This document shows positions 26,603-33,641 of a DNA stretch of 33,641 nucleotides, piece after piece; position 1 is the stretch's first letter; each line of letters begins with the position of its first letter. The DNA is taken from positions 1 to 33,641 of the forward strand of contig JAATFD010000028.1 in NCBI GenBank assembly GCA_015655375.1. Reading direction: 5' to 3'. The notes beneath the pieces are model-generated. The model had not been told where the DNA came from. It saw only the letters and a list, made by a program, of their open reading frames with translations, and searched no databases. The position numbers and the translations under genes are program-made. The stretch is from Actinomycetales bacterium (lineage in GTDB: Bacteria; Actinomycetota; Actinomycetes; Actinomycetales; Actinomycetaceae).

Positions 26603-27553
26603 ATGCTCTCATTGAGACACCGTGCCCTCCTGCAGGACATCATCCGCCGTCTCGTGGGAGCGATGGTGGTGCTCTGGGCGGCGGCAACAGCCACATTCAT
26701 AGGATTGCGCCTCATGCCGGGTTCGGTCGAAGCCAGTGTCCTCGGCACACATCTCAACGACCCGGGGCTAAGGGAGCAAGTCCGCCAGAGCCTCGGACTC
26801 GACCGGCCTGTGATCGTCCAATACGGCAGTTACCTCCTGGATCTGCTGCAAGGCGACTTCGGGCGTTCGTTCATTCTCAATGCCGATGTCTCCGACGTCA
26901 TCGGTCAACAACTCGGCGCGACCGTTGAGCTGGCGTTGGCGGCGATCCTGCTGGCGATGGTTCTTGCGTGGACGATCGTCATCACCACGGCCGGGTCCTC
27001 GCGCCGCGTCCAGTCGCTGCTCCACGTCGGCGAACTGGCGGCCATCTGCCTTCCCACCTTCTGGATGGGTTCGTTGTTGCTCCTCGCCTTCTCCTTCCGA
27101 GTCCATTGGTTCCCAGCGGTCGGAGACGACGGAGTCCGCTCTCTCGTGCTCCCCTCCATCACCCTGGCGCTGCCAGTCGCCGGGCTCCTCTCTCAGTTCA
27201 TGCGCGAGGAGATCGGGATGGCCCTTCGACAGCCTTGGACACTCACGGTGCGCAGCCGGGGCGTCTCTGTCTACCGGCTCCGAGCAGCTCATCTCGTCCC
27301 GCATGCTGCCGTCGCCTCCCTGACCGTGGTCGGCAATGTCCTGGGTGCACTCATCGGGGGCACCGTCATCGTCGAGACCGTGTTCGCACGGCCAGGACTC
27401 GGTCGCATCGCTCTTGCGGCAGTCAACGACCAGGACGCACCTGTCCTCATCGCGGTGGTGTTGGTGATCACGACAGCCTACGTACTGATCACCAGCGTGA
27501 CCGACATCCTGGCAGCAATCATCGACCCCCGGCTCCGAAAGGAGCGGTCATGA
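26603..27553 (+). CDS. Peptide/nickel-type ABC transporter permease (DppB-like), operon 2
   Basis: First membrane subunit of importer 2, 316 residues, about 40 shorter than its operon-1 paralogue because it lacks the long C-terminal tail. First helix LVGAMVVLWAAATATFIGL, then LMPGSVEA, the motif GDFGRSF, the coupling loop VRSRGVSVYRLRAAHLVPHA and the ending GGTVIVETVFARPGLGRIAL. Its stop overlaps the next start (ATGA), so the two permeases should be made in equal amount. No strong ribosome binding site precedes the ATG, so translation probably depends on coupling to the lipoprotein gene two bases upstream. Confidence 0.92.
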   Translation: MLSLRHRALLQDIIRRLVGAMVVLWAAATATFIGLRLMPGSVEASVLGTHLNDPGLREQVRQSLGLDRPVIVQYGSYLLDLLQGDFGRSFILNADVSDVIGQQLGATVELALAAILLAMVLAWTIVITTAGSSRRVQSLLHVGELAAICLPTFWMGSLLLLAFSFRVHWFPAVGDDGVRSLVLPSITLALPVAGLLSQFMREEIGMALRQPWTLTVRSRGVSVYRLRAAHLVPHAAVASLTVVGNVLGALIGGTVIVETVFARPGLGRIALAAVNDQDAPVLIAVVLVITTAYVLITSVTDILAAIIDPRLRKERS

Positions 27554-28407
27554 GATCCGCACGATTCCGCGCTCTCCGCAGTGCTCGCCCCAGATCCGGC
27601 TTGCGGATTCCCCTTTCCACGCTGCTTGCCGCCGCCTACATCGTCATTCTCCTTGCTGCCATCGTCCACCCGGGCCTGGTGGGAGCATCAGATCCAACCG
27701 ATACGGATCCTGTCCAGAATCTGCTTCCGCCATCACCGTCTCATTGGTTCGGCACCGATGAACTCGGACGCGACTTGTACGCGCGCGTCGTGTACGGCGC
27801 TCGTTTCTCGGTGACCATCGCCTTCTTGTCCGTGGCTCTCGGTCTTGTTGGAGGAACTGCGCTCGGCCTGGTCGCGGCCTCGTCCAGCCGCGTTGTGGAC
27901 GAAACCCTGTCACGTTTGTTCGATCTCTTGTCTGCCTTCCCGGCCGTGCTGATGGCCCTGATATTTGCCGCCTTCCTCGGCCCAGGAACCTGGAGTCTCA
28001 CGCTCGCGATCGGGATCGCCCTCATCCCGAACTTTGCGCGCCTCATTCGACGGGCCACGGAAGCGATACGACGGTCCGAATACGTGATGGCCGCACGCAC
28101 GCTGGGCCACGGAAGCCTTTCCATCTCAGTGCGTCATGTGATGCCGAATGCGGTGTCATCCGTGCTCTTGCTAGCGGCCATCGAAGTGGGAACCTCAATC
28201 CTCACCGTGTCAGGTCTCAGCTTTGTCGGCCTCGGGCCAGCTAAACCCGCCCCCGAATGGGGATCGCTGCTCTCGGAAGCACGCGCAGTGATCAACACGG
28301 CGTGGTGGCCGACGGTGTTCCCTGGGCTGGCGATCATTGCCACGATCTTTGCCATCACCACGCTGGGACGCGATGCCCAGCGACGTTCTCAACGGAGGCA
28401 GCCATGA
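27550..28407 (+). CDS. Peptide/nickel-type ABC transporter permease (DppC-like), operon 2
   Basis: Second membrane subunit of importer 2, 285 residues, with an Arg-rich N-terminus, first helix LLAAAYIVILLAAIV, the hallmark GTDELGRDLYARVVYGARFS, coupling loop YVMAARTLGHGSLSISVRHVMPN and the late motif SFVGLGPAKPAPEWGSLL. AAAGGAG lies just before the ATG. The stop overlaps the ATPase start (ATGA), with GGAGG at its 3' end serving that gene. Confidence 0.92.
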   Translation: MRSARFRALRSARPRSGLRIPLSTLLAAAYIVILLAAIVHPGLVGASDPTDTDPVQNLLPPSPSHWFGTDELGRDLYARVVYGARFSVTIAFLSVALGLVGGTALGLVAASSSRVVDETLSRLFDLLSAFPAVLMALIFAAFLGPGTWSLTLAIGIALIPNFARLIRRATEAIRRSEYVMAARTLGHGSLSISVRHVMPNAVSSVLLLAAIEVGTSILTVSGLSFVGLGPAKPAPEWGSLLSEARAVINTAWWPTVFPGLAIIATIFAITTLGRDAQRRSQRRQP

Positions 28408-29996
28408 CCGGTGATCCGCTTCTGGAGGTCACCAACCTTGCCGTCCGGTTCGCCGGTGCGGACCATGCGACCGTATCGAATGTCGGCCTCACGATCCGGC
28501 CGGGCGAATGCGTCGCCCTGGTCGGCGAATCCGGCTCGGGAAAGTCCACGATCGCGAGGGCACTGCTAGGTCTTGCACCGGAGGGCGCTCAAGTCACGGC
28601 TTCGACGTTCACTGTCGATAGCGCTGACGCGCGCCAGTGGAAAGAACGTGACTGGCGTGCCGTCCGAGGTCGCTTCGCGGGCCTCATCCTTCAGGACGCC
28701 CTGGTGTCCCTGGACCCGTTGCGCTCGGTCGGACGCGAAGTCGAGGAAGCCGTCCGAGAGTCAGGCGTCCCCCGGGGACAACGACATGAAGAGGTCATCG
28801 ACCTGCTTCGTTCAGTCGGGTTCCCAAATCCGGAGAAACGATCCACGCAATACGCCCACGAACTCTCGGGAGGCCTCCGGCAGCGCGCCCTCATCGCCTC
28901 GGCCCTGGGAGGCAATCCTCAGTTGCTCATCGCCGATGAACCCACCACGGCTCTTGATGTGACCGTGCAGCGCCAGGTTCTGGATCTGTTGCGCCATGAA
29001 CGCGAACAGGGTCTGGGCATCCTGTTGGTCAGTCATGACCTCGCAGTAGTGGCCGACATTGCAGACTTCGTCCTGGTATTGCACCACGGAAGGATCGTTG
29101 AACGAGGAGCGCCTCGAGAACTCCTCACCCGACCCGCGCAGCCGTACACTCGCAACCTCGTCAACGCCATTCCTCGGGCCGCGGCGGACGCGAATCCATC
29201 CTCGTCACCTCGTCGCTGCAACGACCCGATCCTGCGAGCAGAGCACATCAGCGTGGAATACCGCTCCCCTGCTGGCGGCACACACGAACGATTCACCGCA
29301 CTCGATGATGTCTCGGTGGAAGTCCAGCCAGGACAAACTCTTGGAATCGTCGGCGAATCCGGATCAGGCAAGAGCACTCTGCTGAGAATCCTCCTGGCCA
29401 CTCAAGAACCCGACTCAGGCACTGTGACTCTCGATGGACGTGCGTGGAGCGGTATTCCCGAACGCTCCCGTCGCGATCGTCGCCGCCGGATGCAGATGGT
29501 TCCCCAAGACCCCCTCAGTTCCTTTGACCCCCGGTACTCCGTCCGTCGAATTCTCTCCGAGGCCTTCCCGAGAGGGAAGGGGGATTCCGCCGCAGTTTCG
29601 GCGCTGGACGCGGTCGCGCTGAGTGCCGATCTCTTGGACCGGTATCCCCTTGAGCTCTCCGGCGGACAACGCCAACGAGTGGCGATCGCGCGAGCCATTG
29701 CCACTGACCCGCAGATCCTCTTGTGTGACGAGGCAGTGTCCGCGCTCGATATGCTCGCGCAGAAGCAGATCCTTGCTCTTCTTCGTGACATCCAGGACGA
29801 GCGCGGCATCAGCATTGTCTTCGTGTCCCACGATCTACGAGTCGTGCGCTCGATCGCCCAGGAAGTCGTGGTTCTCAAAGAGGGGCACGTCGTCGAGTTT
29901 GGTCCCGCGCGAAAGGTGTATGAGGAGCCTCAGCATCCTTACACGCGTCTTCTTCTCGAGGCTTTGCCCAAAGCGTCGACGGACGTCTTGCGATGA
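28404..29996 (+). CDS. Fused dual ATPase of ABC importer (DppD-DppF), operon 2
   Basis: A 530-residue double ATPase, paralogous to the one in operon 1. Domain 1: Walker A GESGSGKST, signature LSGGLRQRALIASAL, Walker B LIADEPTTALDV, and the C-terminal QPYTRNLVNAIP motif of the oligopeptide branch. Domain 2: Walker A GESGSGKST, signature LSGGQRQRVAIARAI, Walker B LLCDEAVSALDM, H-loop FVSHD. In domain 2 the usual DEPVSALD reads DEAVSALD; the catalytic Glu is kept. The ATG has GGAGG upstream and overlaps the permease stop; its own stop overlaps the MmgE/PrpD start. Confidence 0.93.
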   Translation: MTGDPLLEVTNLAVRFAGADHATVSNVGLTIRPGECVALVGESGSGKSTIARALLGLAPEGAQVTASTFTVDSADARQWKERDWRAVRGRFAGLILQDALVSLDPLRSVGREVEEAVRESGVPRGQRHEEVIDLLRSVGFPNPEKRSTQYAHELSGGLRQRALIASALGGNPQLLIADEPTTALDVTVQRQVLDLLRHEREQGLGILLVSHDLAVVADIADFVLVLHHGRIVERGAPRELLTRPAQPYTRNLVNAIPRAAADANPSSSPRRCNDPILRAEHISVEYRSPAGGTHERFTALDDVSVEVQPGQTLGIVGESGSGKSTLLRILLATQEPDSGTVTLDGRAWSGIPERSRRDRRRRMQMVPQDPLSSFDPRYSVRRILSEAFPRGKGDSAAVSALDAVALSADLLDRYPLELSGGQRQRVAIARAIATDPQILLCDEAVSALDMLAQKQILALLRDIQDERGISIVFVSHDLRVVRSIAQEVVVLKEGHVVEFGPARKVYEEPQHPYTRLLLEALPKASTDVLR

Positions 29997-31300
29997 GCCT
30001 CGAGGAGCTAGCCACAGGCGTGCACGGAATCATTGAAGGGCCCCTCCCTGCTGAGGTCCATCGCTGGGCTCGTGCGGCGATCTCTGACACTGCTGCAGTG
30101 ATGGTCGGAGGAACGTCCACGGACCTGTTCACACGGGCGGCGTCAACTGTGACAGCACATCCGGGACCGCGGCCAGTACCGGGACTTCCGGGTCGAACAG
30201 CGTCGGCCTCGTGGAGCGCTCACCTTGGCGCCGTCGCTGCGAGCGCGCTCGACTTCGACGACGGGCACTATCGCGGGGGCGGCATTCATGCGAGTTCGAC
30301 CGTGCTCCCGGTGCTCCTCGCGGGAGCAGGAAGCATCACTTTGTCGCGCTTGACCCGAGCCTTCGTGGCCGGTCATGAGGTCGCCGTGAGAGCAGGCTTT
30401 CTGAACTCTCCAGCACATTCAGGTGAGTCCTATCGGGCCAGCGGGTACGCCGCAACGATCGGAGCAGCAGCCGCTCTCATCGCAGCACGCGGAGGCGACG
30501 TCGCAGACATCGCCTCCGCCGTGCGTCTCGCGTCCGCCTATGCACCTCATTCACGCATGACATCGACAGCCGCTCGAGAGTCAATCGGATGGGCTGCGGC
30601 AACCGCCGTCGCAGTCACGGAATTGGCGGAAGCGGGATTCACGAGCGAGGCCGTCGACCGGTCCTTGAACCCACCTGCGGGACCAACGCCCTTCGAGGAC
30701 GCACCAGATGACCCCTTCATTGGGGCTGTTGGACAGCGATACGAATGCCTCACCACCTATGTGAAACCTTGGCCGTGCTGTCGTGCTGCTCATTCGATGA
30801 TTGAGGTACTTCTCCATGTGGAATGCGGCACCCGGACCATTGACGAGATTGAGGTCCACGTGACCGATGGGGCATCTGTGCTCGACGTCGTCCGTCCGTC
30901 CAATCTGAGTGAAGCCCAGTACGCGCTGCCGTGGCTGGCAGGGGTCGTACTGGTCCGCGGGCAGCGAGGCGTGGAGCACCTGAGGGCGGAGGACTTCACG
31001 AATCCCGAGATTCTCGAGGTTGCCTCGAAGGTCCGGCTTCGGCCAGGCAGACCGCCCACAGAGGATGGATACCCTTCGCGAGTGCACGTGTCGTTCTCGG
31101 ATGGCAGCGCTGTCGACCAATCGGCAGCGCACGACCTCGGCAGCGCCTCCCGTCCACTGAGCCCGCAGCGAATGGCAGCAAAGCGGCGTGGGCTGCTGGC
31201 CTCGACAGCATGGTTGGACGCCAACAAGCTGAGCCAGATACTCACAGAATCATCCGGAAATGCCGATGACTTGCTGACCGTTCTCGGCAACGGCACATGA
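29993..31300 (+). CDS. MmgE/PrpD-family protein
   Basis: A 435-residue protein of the MmgE/PrpD fold, which includes 2-methylcitrate dehydratase, cis-aconitate decarboxylase and iminodisuccinate epimerase. The N-terminal helical domain has the family block SALDFDDGHYRGG (about 84-96) followed by IHASSTVLPVLLAG. The second block, normally around GFHPTG..G..GAA, reads SYRASGYAATIGAA, so the usual His is Arg/Tyr here, and the later Lys region reads SIGWAAA. The lid domain includes KPWPCCRAAHSMIEVLL. The altered residues suggest a different reaction from the decarboxylases. The ATG overlaps the ATPase stop, making it the last gene of operon 2, before the hairpin at 31384. Acting on an imported acid is a reasonable guess. 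Confidence 0.85.
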   Translation: MSLEELATGVHGIIEGPLPAEVHRWARAAISDTAAVMVGGTSTDLFTRAASTVTAHPGPRPVPGLPGRTASASWSAHLGAVAASALDFDDGHYRGGGIHASSTVLPVLLAGAGSITLSRLTRAFVAGHEVAVRAGFLNSPAHSGESYRASGYAATIGAAAALIAARGGDVADIASAVRLASAYAPHSRMTSTAARESIGWAAATAVAVTELAEAGFTSEAVDRSLNPPAGPTPFEDAPDDPFIGAVGQRYECLTTYVKPWPCCRAAHSMIEVLLHVECGTRTIDEIEVHVTDGASVLDVVRPSNLSEAQYALPWLAGVVLVRGQRGVEHLRAEDFTNPEILEVASKVRLRPGRPPTEDGYPSRVHVSFSDGSAVDQSAAHDLGSASRPLSPQRMAAKRRGLLASTAWLDANKLSQILTESSGNADDLLTVLGNGT

Positions 31301-31509
31301 TGACGGGGCGACTGCCTGCGACATTTGAAAATGTGGGCCATAGGGACGGATGAGAACTAGGCCACCCAGACCAGATTGGATGGGTGATCTCTTTGATGCT
31401 GATGAAAGAAGATCACTTTTCGTAGGGGGCCCGCACCTCTTGGAGGATTTCCATCGAGTGGGCATCCACACCCGGGGATGAAGGCGCGGGCGATCGACCA
31501 GAACCCATT
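31301..31509. other. Convergent intergenic region
   Basis: The 209 bp between operon 2 (plus) and the flavin oxidoreductase (minus) hold a 14-bp palindrome (ACATTT-GA-AAATGT, 31321-31334) and a terminator hairpin at 31384-31420. A minus-strand open frame that crosses it has no recognisable product and is not called. Confidence 0.5.
31384..31420 (+). terminator. Rho-independent terminator after operon 2
   Basis: The stem GTGATCT / AGATCAC extends past one mismatch to TTT/AAA and is followed directly by TTTT. It lies 84 bp after the MmgE/PrpD stop, in the right direction to end the nine-gene operon. Confidence 0.6.
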
Positions 31510-32625
31510 TCACCAAGCGGAAATGCTGAACCTTAGCTGCTGGCCTTGATACGCCCGATAGTAGCGATGCGGCGTTGTCACTGGTCCCCCGAGCTCGATG
31601 GCGGCATGTTGCGCCCAGTATGGGTCTCGGAGTAGCTCACGGCCGAGTAGCACGACGTCCGCTTGTCCCGTTCGAACGACCGTCTCTGCCTGAGCCGCTG
31701 ACGTGATCATCCCGACTGCGCCGGTCCGTACTCCCGCGCTGTGAACTACGGCGCCCGCGCGGACCTGATACCCCGATCCCGGGCGATACGTCGTCGCGGC
31801 CATCAAACCCCCCGTAGAGCAGTCGATCAGGTCAACACCATCCTCGACCAGCCGCATCGCGGTGCGCACAGTATCTGCTGCCGTCAATCCGCCTGGCGCC
31901 CCGTCTTCTACAGAGAGTCTGACCAACACGGGCATGTTCGGACCGACAGCCGCTCGCACCTCACGCGCCGTCTCACGCAGCAGTCGTTCACGACCCACCG
32001 CGTTTCCGCCCCACCTATCGGTGCGGTCGTTGGTCGCTGGGGAGAGGAGTTCATGCAGCAAATACCCGTGTGCCGCATGTATCTCCACAGCGTCAAAGCC
32101 CGCCGCGACTGCTCTCTGCGCAGCTTTGCCGAAAGCTTCAACCACGAAGCACAAGTCGTCATCGCAGGCTCTACGTGGTGTCGGATAGTTCCCGAATGGG
32201 AGGCCAGAGCCGCCCAACGCTTGCCATCCGCCGTCTCCGGGTGGAACTGTGATTGCCATATGCACATCACCCGGAAGCCCTGGGTAGTGGCCCGCCTTAC
32301 GCCCCGCGTGACTGAGCTGTACCGCGATCAGCCCCCCGAGTCCATGCACCGTGTCCACCACCTTGCGCCAACTCTCGATGTGGGAGTCGCACCACATCCC
32401 CGCATCGAACGGCGTGACACGGCCCTCGGGGAGCACGGCTGTGGCCTCCGTTAGTATCAGGCCGACACTTCCGAGCGCGTACTGCCCGTAGTGCACCCGG
32501 TGCAGGTCTGTGACCTGACCGTCCCGTTCCTCACACGCATACATGCACATTGGTGAGAGCCACACCCGATTGGATATTTCAAGTGCGCTCAGAATGATTG
32601 GTTCAAGAAGGGCCGCCCTATTCAC
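31510..32625 (-). CDS. Old Yellow Enzyme-type NADH:flavin oxidoreductase (YqjM-like)
   Basis: A 371-residue FMN-dependent ene-reductase of the OYE family, closest in motifs to the YqjM/NamA class. Class features: PMCMYA with Cys27 and Tyr29, ITEATAVLPEGRV-like TEATAVLPEGRVTP, QLSHAGRKA, and the substrate-binding His pair in EIHAAHGYLLHELLSP (about 183 and 186) followed by NDRTDRWGG. Such enzymes reduce activated C=C bonds of enones, nitro compounds and maleimides. The GTG at 32625 overlaps the stop of the MFS gene upstream (GTGA) and has AGAGGA before it; an upstream in-frame start lies inside the MFS gene and is not used. The pair with an exporter suggests a detoxification operon. Confidence 0.9.
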   Translation of the reverse strand: MNRAALLEPIILSALEISNRVWLSPMCMYACEERDGQVTDLHRVHYGQYALGSVGLILTEATAVLPEGRVTPFDAGMWCDSHIESWRKVVDTVHGLGGLIAVQLSHAGRKAGHYPGLPGDVHMAITVPPGDGGWQALGGSGLPFGNYPTPRRACDDDLCFVVEAFGKAAQRAVAAGFDAVEIHAAHGYLLHELLSPATNDRTDRWGGNAVGRERLLRETAREVRAAVGPNMPVLVRLSVEDGAPGGLTAADTVRTAMRLVEDGVDLIDCSTGGLMAATTYRPGSGYQVRAGAVVHSAGVRTGAVGMITSAAQAETVVRTGQADVVLLGRELLRDPYWAQHAAIELGGPVTTPHRYYRAYQGQQLRFSISAW

Positions 32626-33641
32626 GAGCTCATTCCTCTCACGATGTCGGGAACATCCGACCGGCGAATGAGTGCCACCGAGTTGCTCACGATCATTACC
32701 AACCCAAGTGCCGCAATACATGCACCCAACAGGTGAATACCGCCATAAGGCAGGCTCACCTCGATAGTGTGAGCTACGACCACAGTCGAGATCGCCGCAC
32801 CAACGAACTGAGCAGTGCGATAAATGCCCGACGCACTCCCTGCACTTTGATTCGGCACCGACTCATGCAAAAGCAGTTGGTTGCCTAGGTTGTTGAACCC
32901 GTTGGGCACGCCCATTAAGGCGGCCACTATCACCAGCAGCCAAATAGGCGTCTTCTCGTTGCCGACAAAGACCAAACCAAGTCCAGCGATGAGCATCGCG
33001 GTGGTCCCGCTCAGCAGCAGCCAACGAGGATTCCGGTACCGGCCCAACCTCGTGGCGATCATTGTCGAAACAACGCCGATCCCGAATACGGGGAACATCA
33101 TGAAACCGGTGGTCGCAGCCGACAGACCTCTCGTCTGCTCCATCCACTGAGGGAACCCGTAGAAGATGCAGTAAAACGACACGAACGTCAAAACTGCTCG
33201 CCCTGAAGTAAATGCCAACTGCCTGTGTGAAACCATCAACCGCACGTCGATGAATGGCTCTGTCAGCCGCCGTTCCCACACAATGAACAGAACGAAGGCC
33301 GGCGCCGTCACGGCGAAAGCCCACCAAGCCGGCCGACCTTGCAAGCTCAGTAAGCCCACCATGAGCGAGACGATCGCCACAACGAACAGCGCCATCCCGA
33401 CGGGGTCAAGGTCGTGAATCGTGCGCCGCCAGCCGCGAGGTTCCCTTGGTTCGTCCCGGGGGACGGCGCGGAGCACCCAGAACGCTGCATTCGCAACCAT
33501 CGGTAGGTTCACCCAGAAGATCGAGGGCCAGTCCAACGCGGCGACAACCAGACCGCCAACTGTCGGCCCGATGGCGGCCGAGGTTTGGCCGCACACGGCC
33601 ACGACGCCGATCGCTCCCACAGCCGATTTCCGTCGAAGGGA
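32622..33641 (-). CDS. MFS transporter, DHA2-type, partial (5' end beyond the window)
   Basis: The C-terminal part (about 339 residues) of a major facilitator of the 14-helix DHA2/EmrB-QacA type; the open frame continues past the right window edge, so start and promoter are not visible. The first visible part carries the antiporter motif C region (GQTSAAIGPTVGGLVV), then WPSIFWVNLPM, a basic cytoplasmic loop and about nine hydrophobic helices. The stop overlaps the GTG of the flavin oxidoreductase, so the two are translationally coupled. Members export drugs, dyes or toxic metabolites; the substrate cannot be told. Confidence 0.85.
   Translation of the reverse strand, partial: SLRRKSAVGAIGVVAVCGQTSAAIGPTVGGLVVAALDWPSIFWVNLPMVANAAFWVLRAVPRDEPREPRGWRRTIHDLDPVGMALFVVAIVSLMVGLLSLQGRPAWWAFAVTAPAFVLFIVWERRLTEPFIDVRLMVSHRQLAFTSGRAVLTFVSFYCIFYGFPQWMEQTRGLSAATTGFMMFPVFGIGVVSTMIATRLGRYRNPRWLLLSGTTAMLIAGLGLVFVGNEKTPIWLLVIVAALMGVPNGFNNLGNQLLLHESVPNQSAGSASGIYRTAQFVGAAISTVVVAHTIEVSLPYGGIHLLGACIAALGLVMIVSNSVALIRRSDVPDIVRGMSS

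Noticed and set aside
31250-31516. Minus-strand open frame, considered as a transposase remnant
   Set aside because: No transposase motif could be identified and there are no flanking inverted repeats; it also overlaps the terminator hairpin.

Overview
The window is high-GC, densely coded DNA from a Gram-positive actinobacterium. The best match is an Actinomyces-like member of the Actinomycetaceae. This rests on a pilus operon in the order tip pilin, shaft pilin, class C sortase (the order of the Actinomyces type 1 fimbrial locus fimQ-fimP-srtC1), two LPLTG cell-wall sorting signals, lipobox-bearing solute-binding proteins and tight translational coupling throughout. The genus is an inference; no rRNA, tRNA, IS element or CRISPR array was seen.

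Layout. (1) 25-3483, minus: a very large MacB/FtsX-type ABC exporter, ATPase and permease in one chain. (2) 3871-4995, minus: a glutathionyl-hydroquinone-reductase-like GST-fold enzyme with a CGWC site. (3) 5397-13566, plus: operon 1, a family-5 (Dpp/Opp-type) peptide ABC importer (two permeases, one fused double ATPase, one lipoprotein) followed by a metal-dependent amidohydrolase and a cytoplasmic serine carboxypeptidase-like S10 peptidase. Together these look like peptide uptake plus intracellular hydrolysis. (4) 13595-18332, minus: sortase C, shaft pilin and tip pilin. (5) 18691-21522, minus: a large LuxR/LAL-type regulator directly upstream of the pilus genes. (6) 21813-22403, minus: a TetR regulator, divergent from (7).

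(7) 22565-31300, plus: operon 2, nine genes joined mostly by 4-bp start/stop overlaps. They encode an NmrA-like NAD(P)-binding protein, two SnoaL/NTF2-fold paralogues, an atypical SDR, a second complete family-5 ABC importer (lipoprotein, two permeases, fused ATPase) and an MmgE/PrpD-fold protein. A terminator-like hairpin with a T-run follows. (8) 31510-33641, minus: an MFS drug-transporter-type gene, cut by the window end, coupled to an Old Yellow Enzyme-type flavin oxidoreductase.

The most interesting part is operon 2. It looks like a self-contained TetR-controlled cluster that imports a small molecule and modifies it by dehydration/isomerisation and redox chemistry, and I cannot match it to a named pathway. 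The importer of operon 2 is a diverged paralogue of that of operon 1, with changed gene order and different enzyme cargo, which suggests the same transporter type has been recruited to two substrates.
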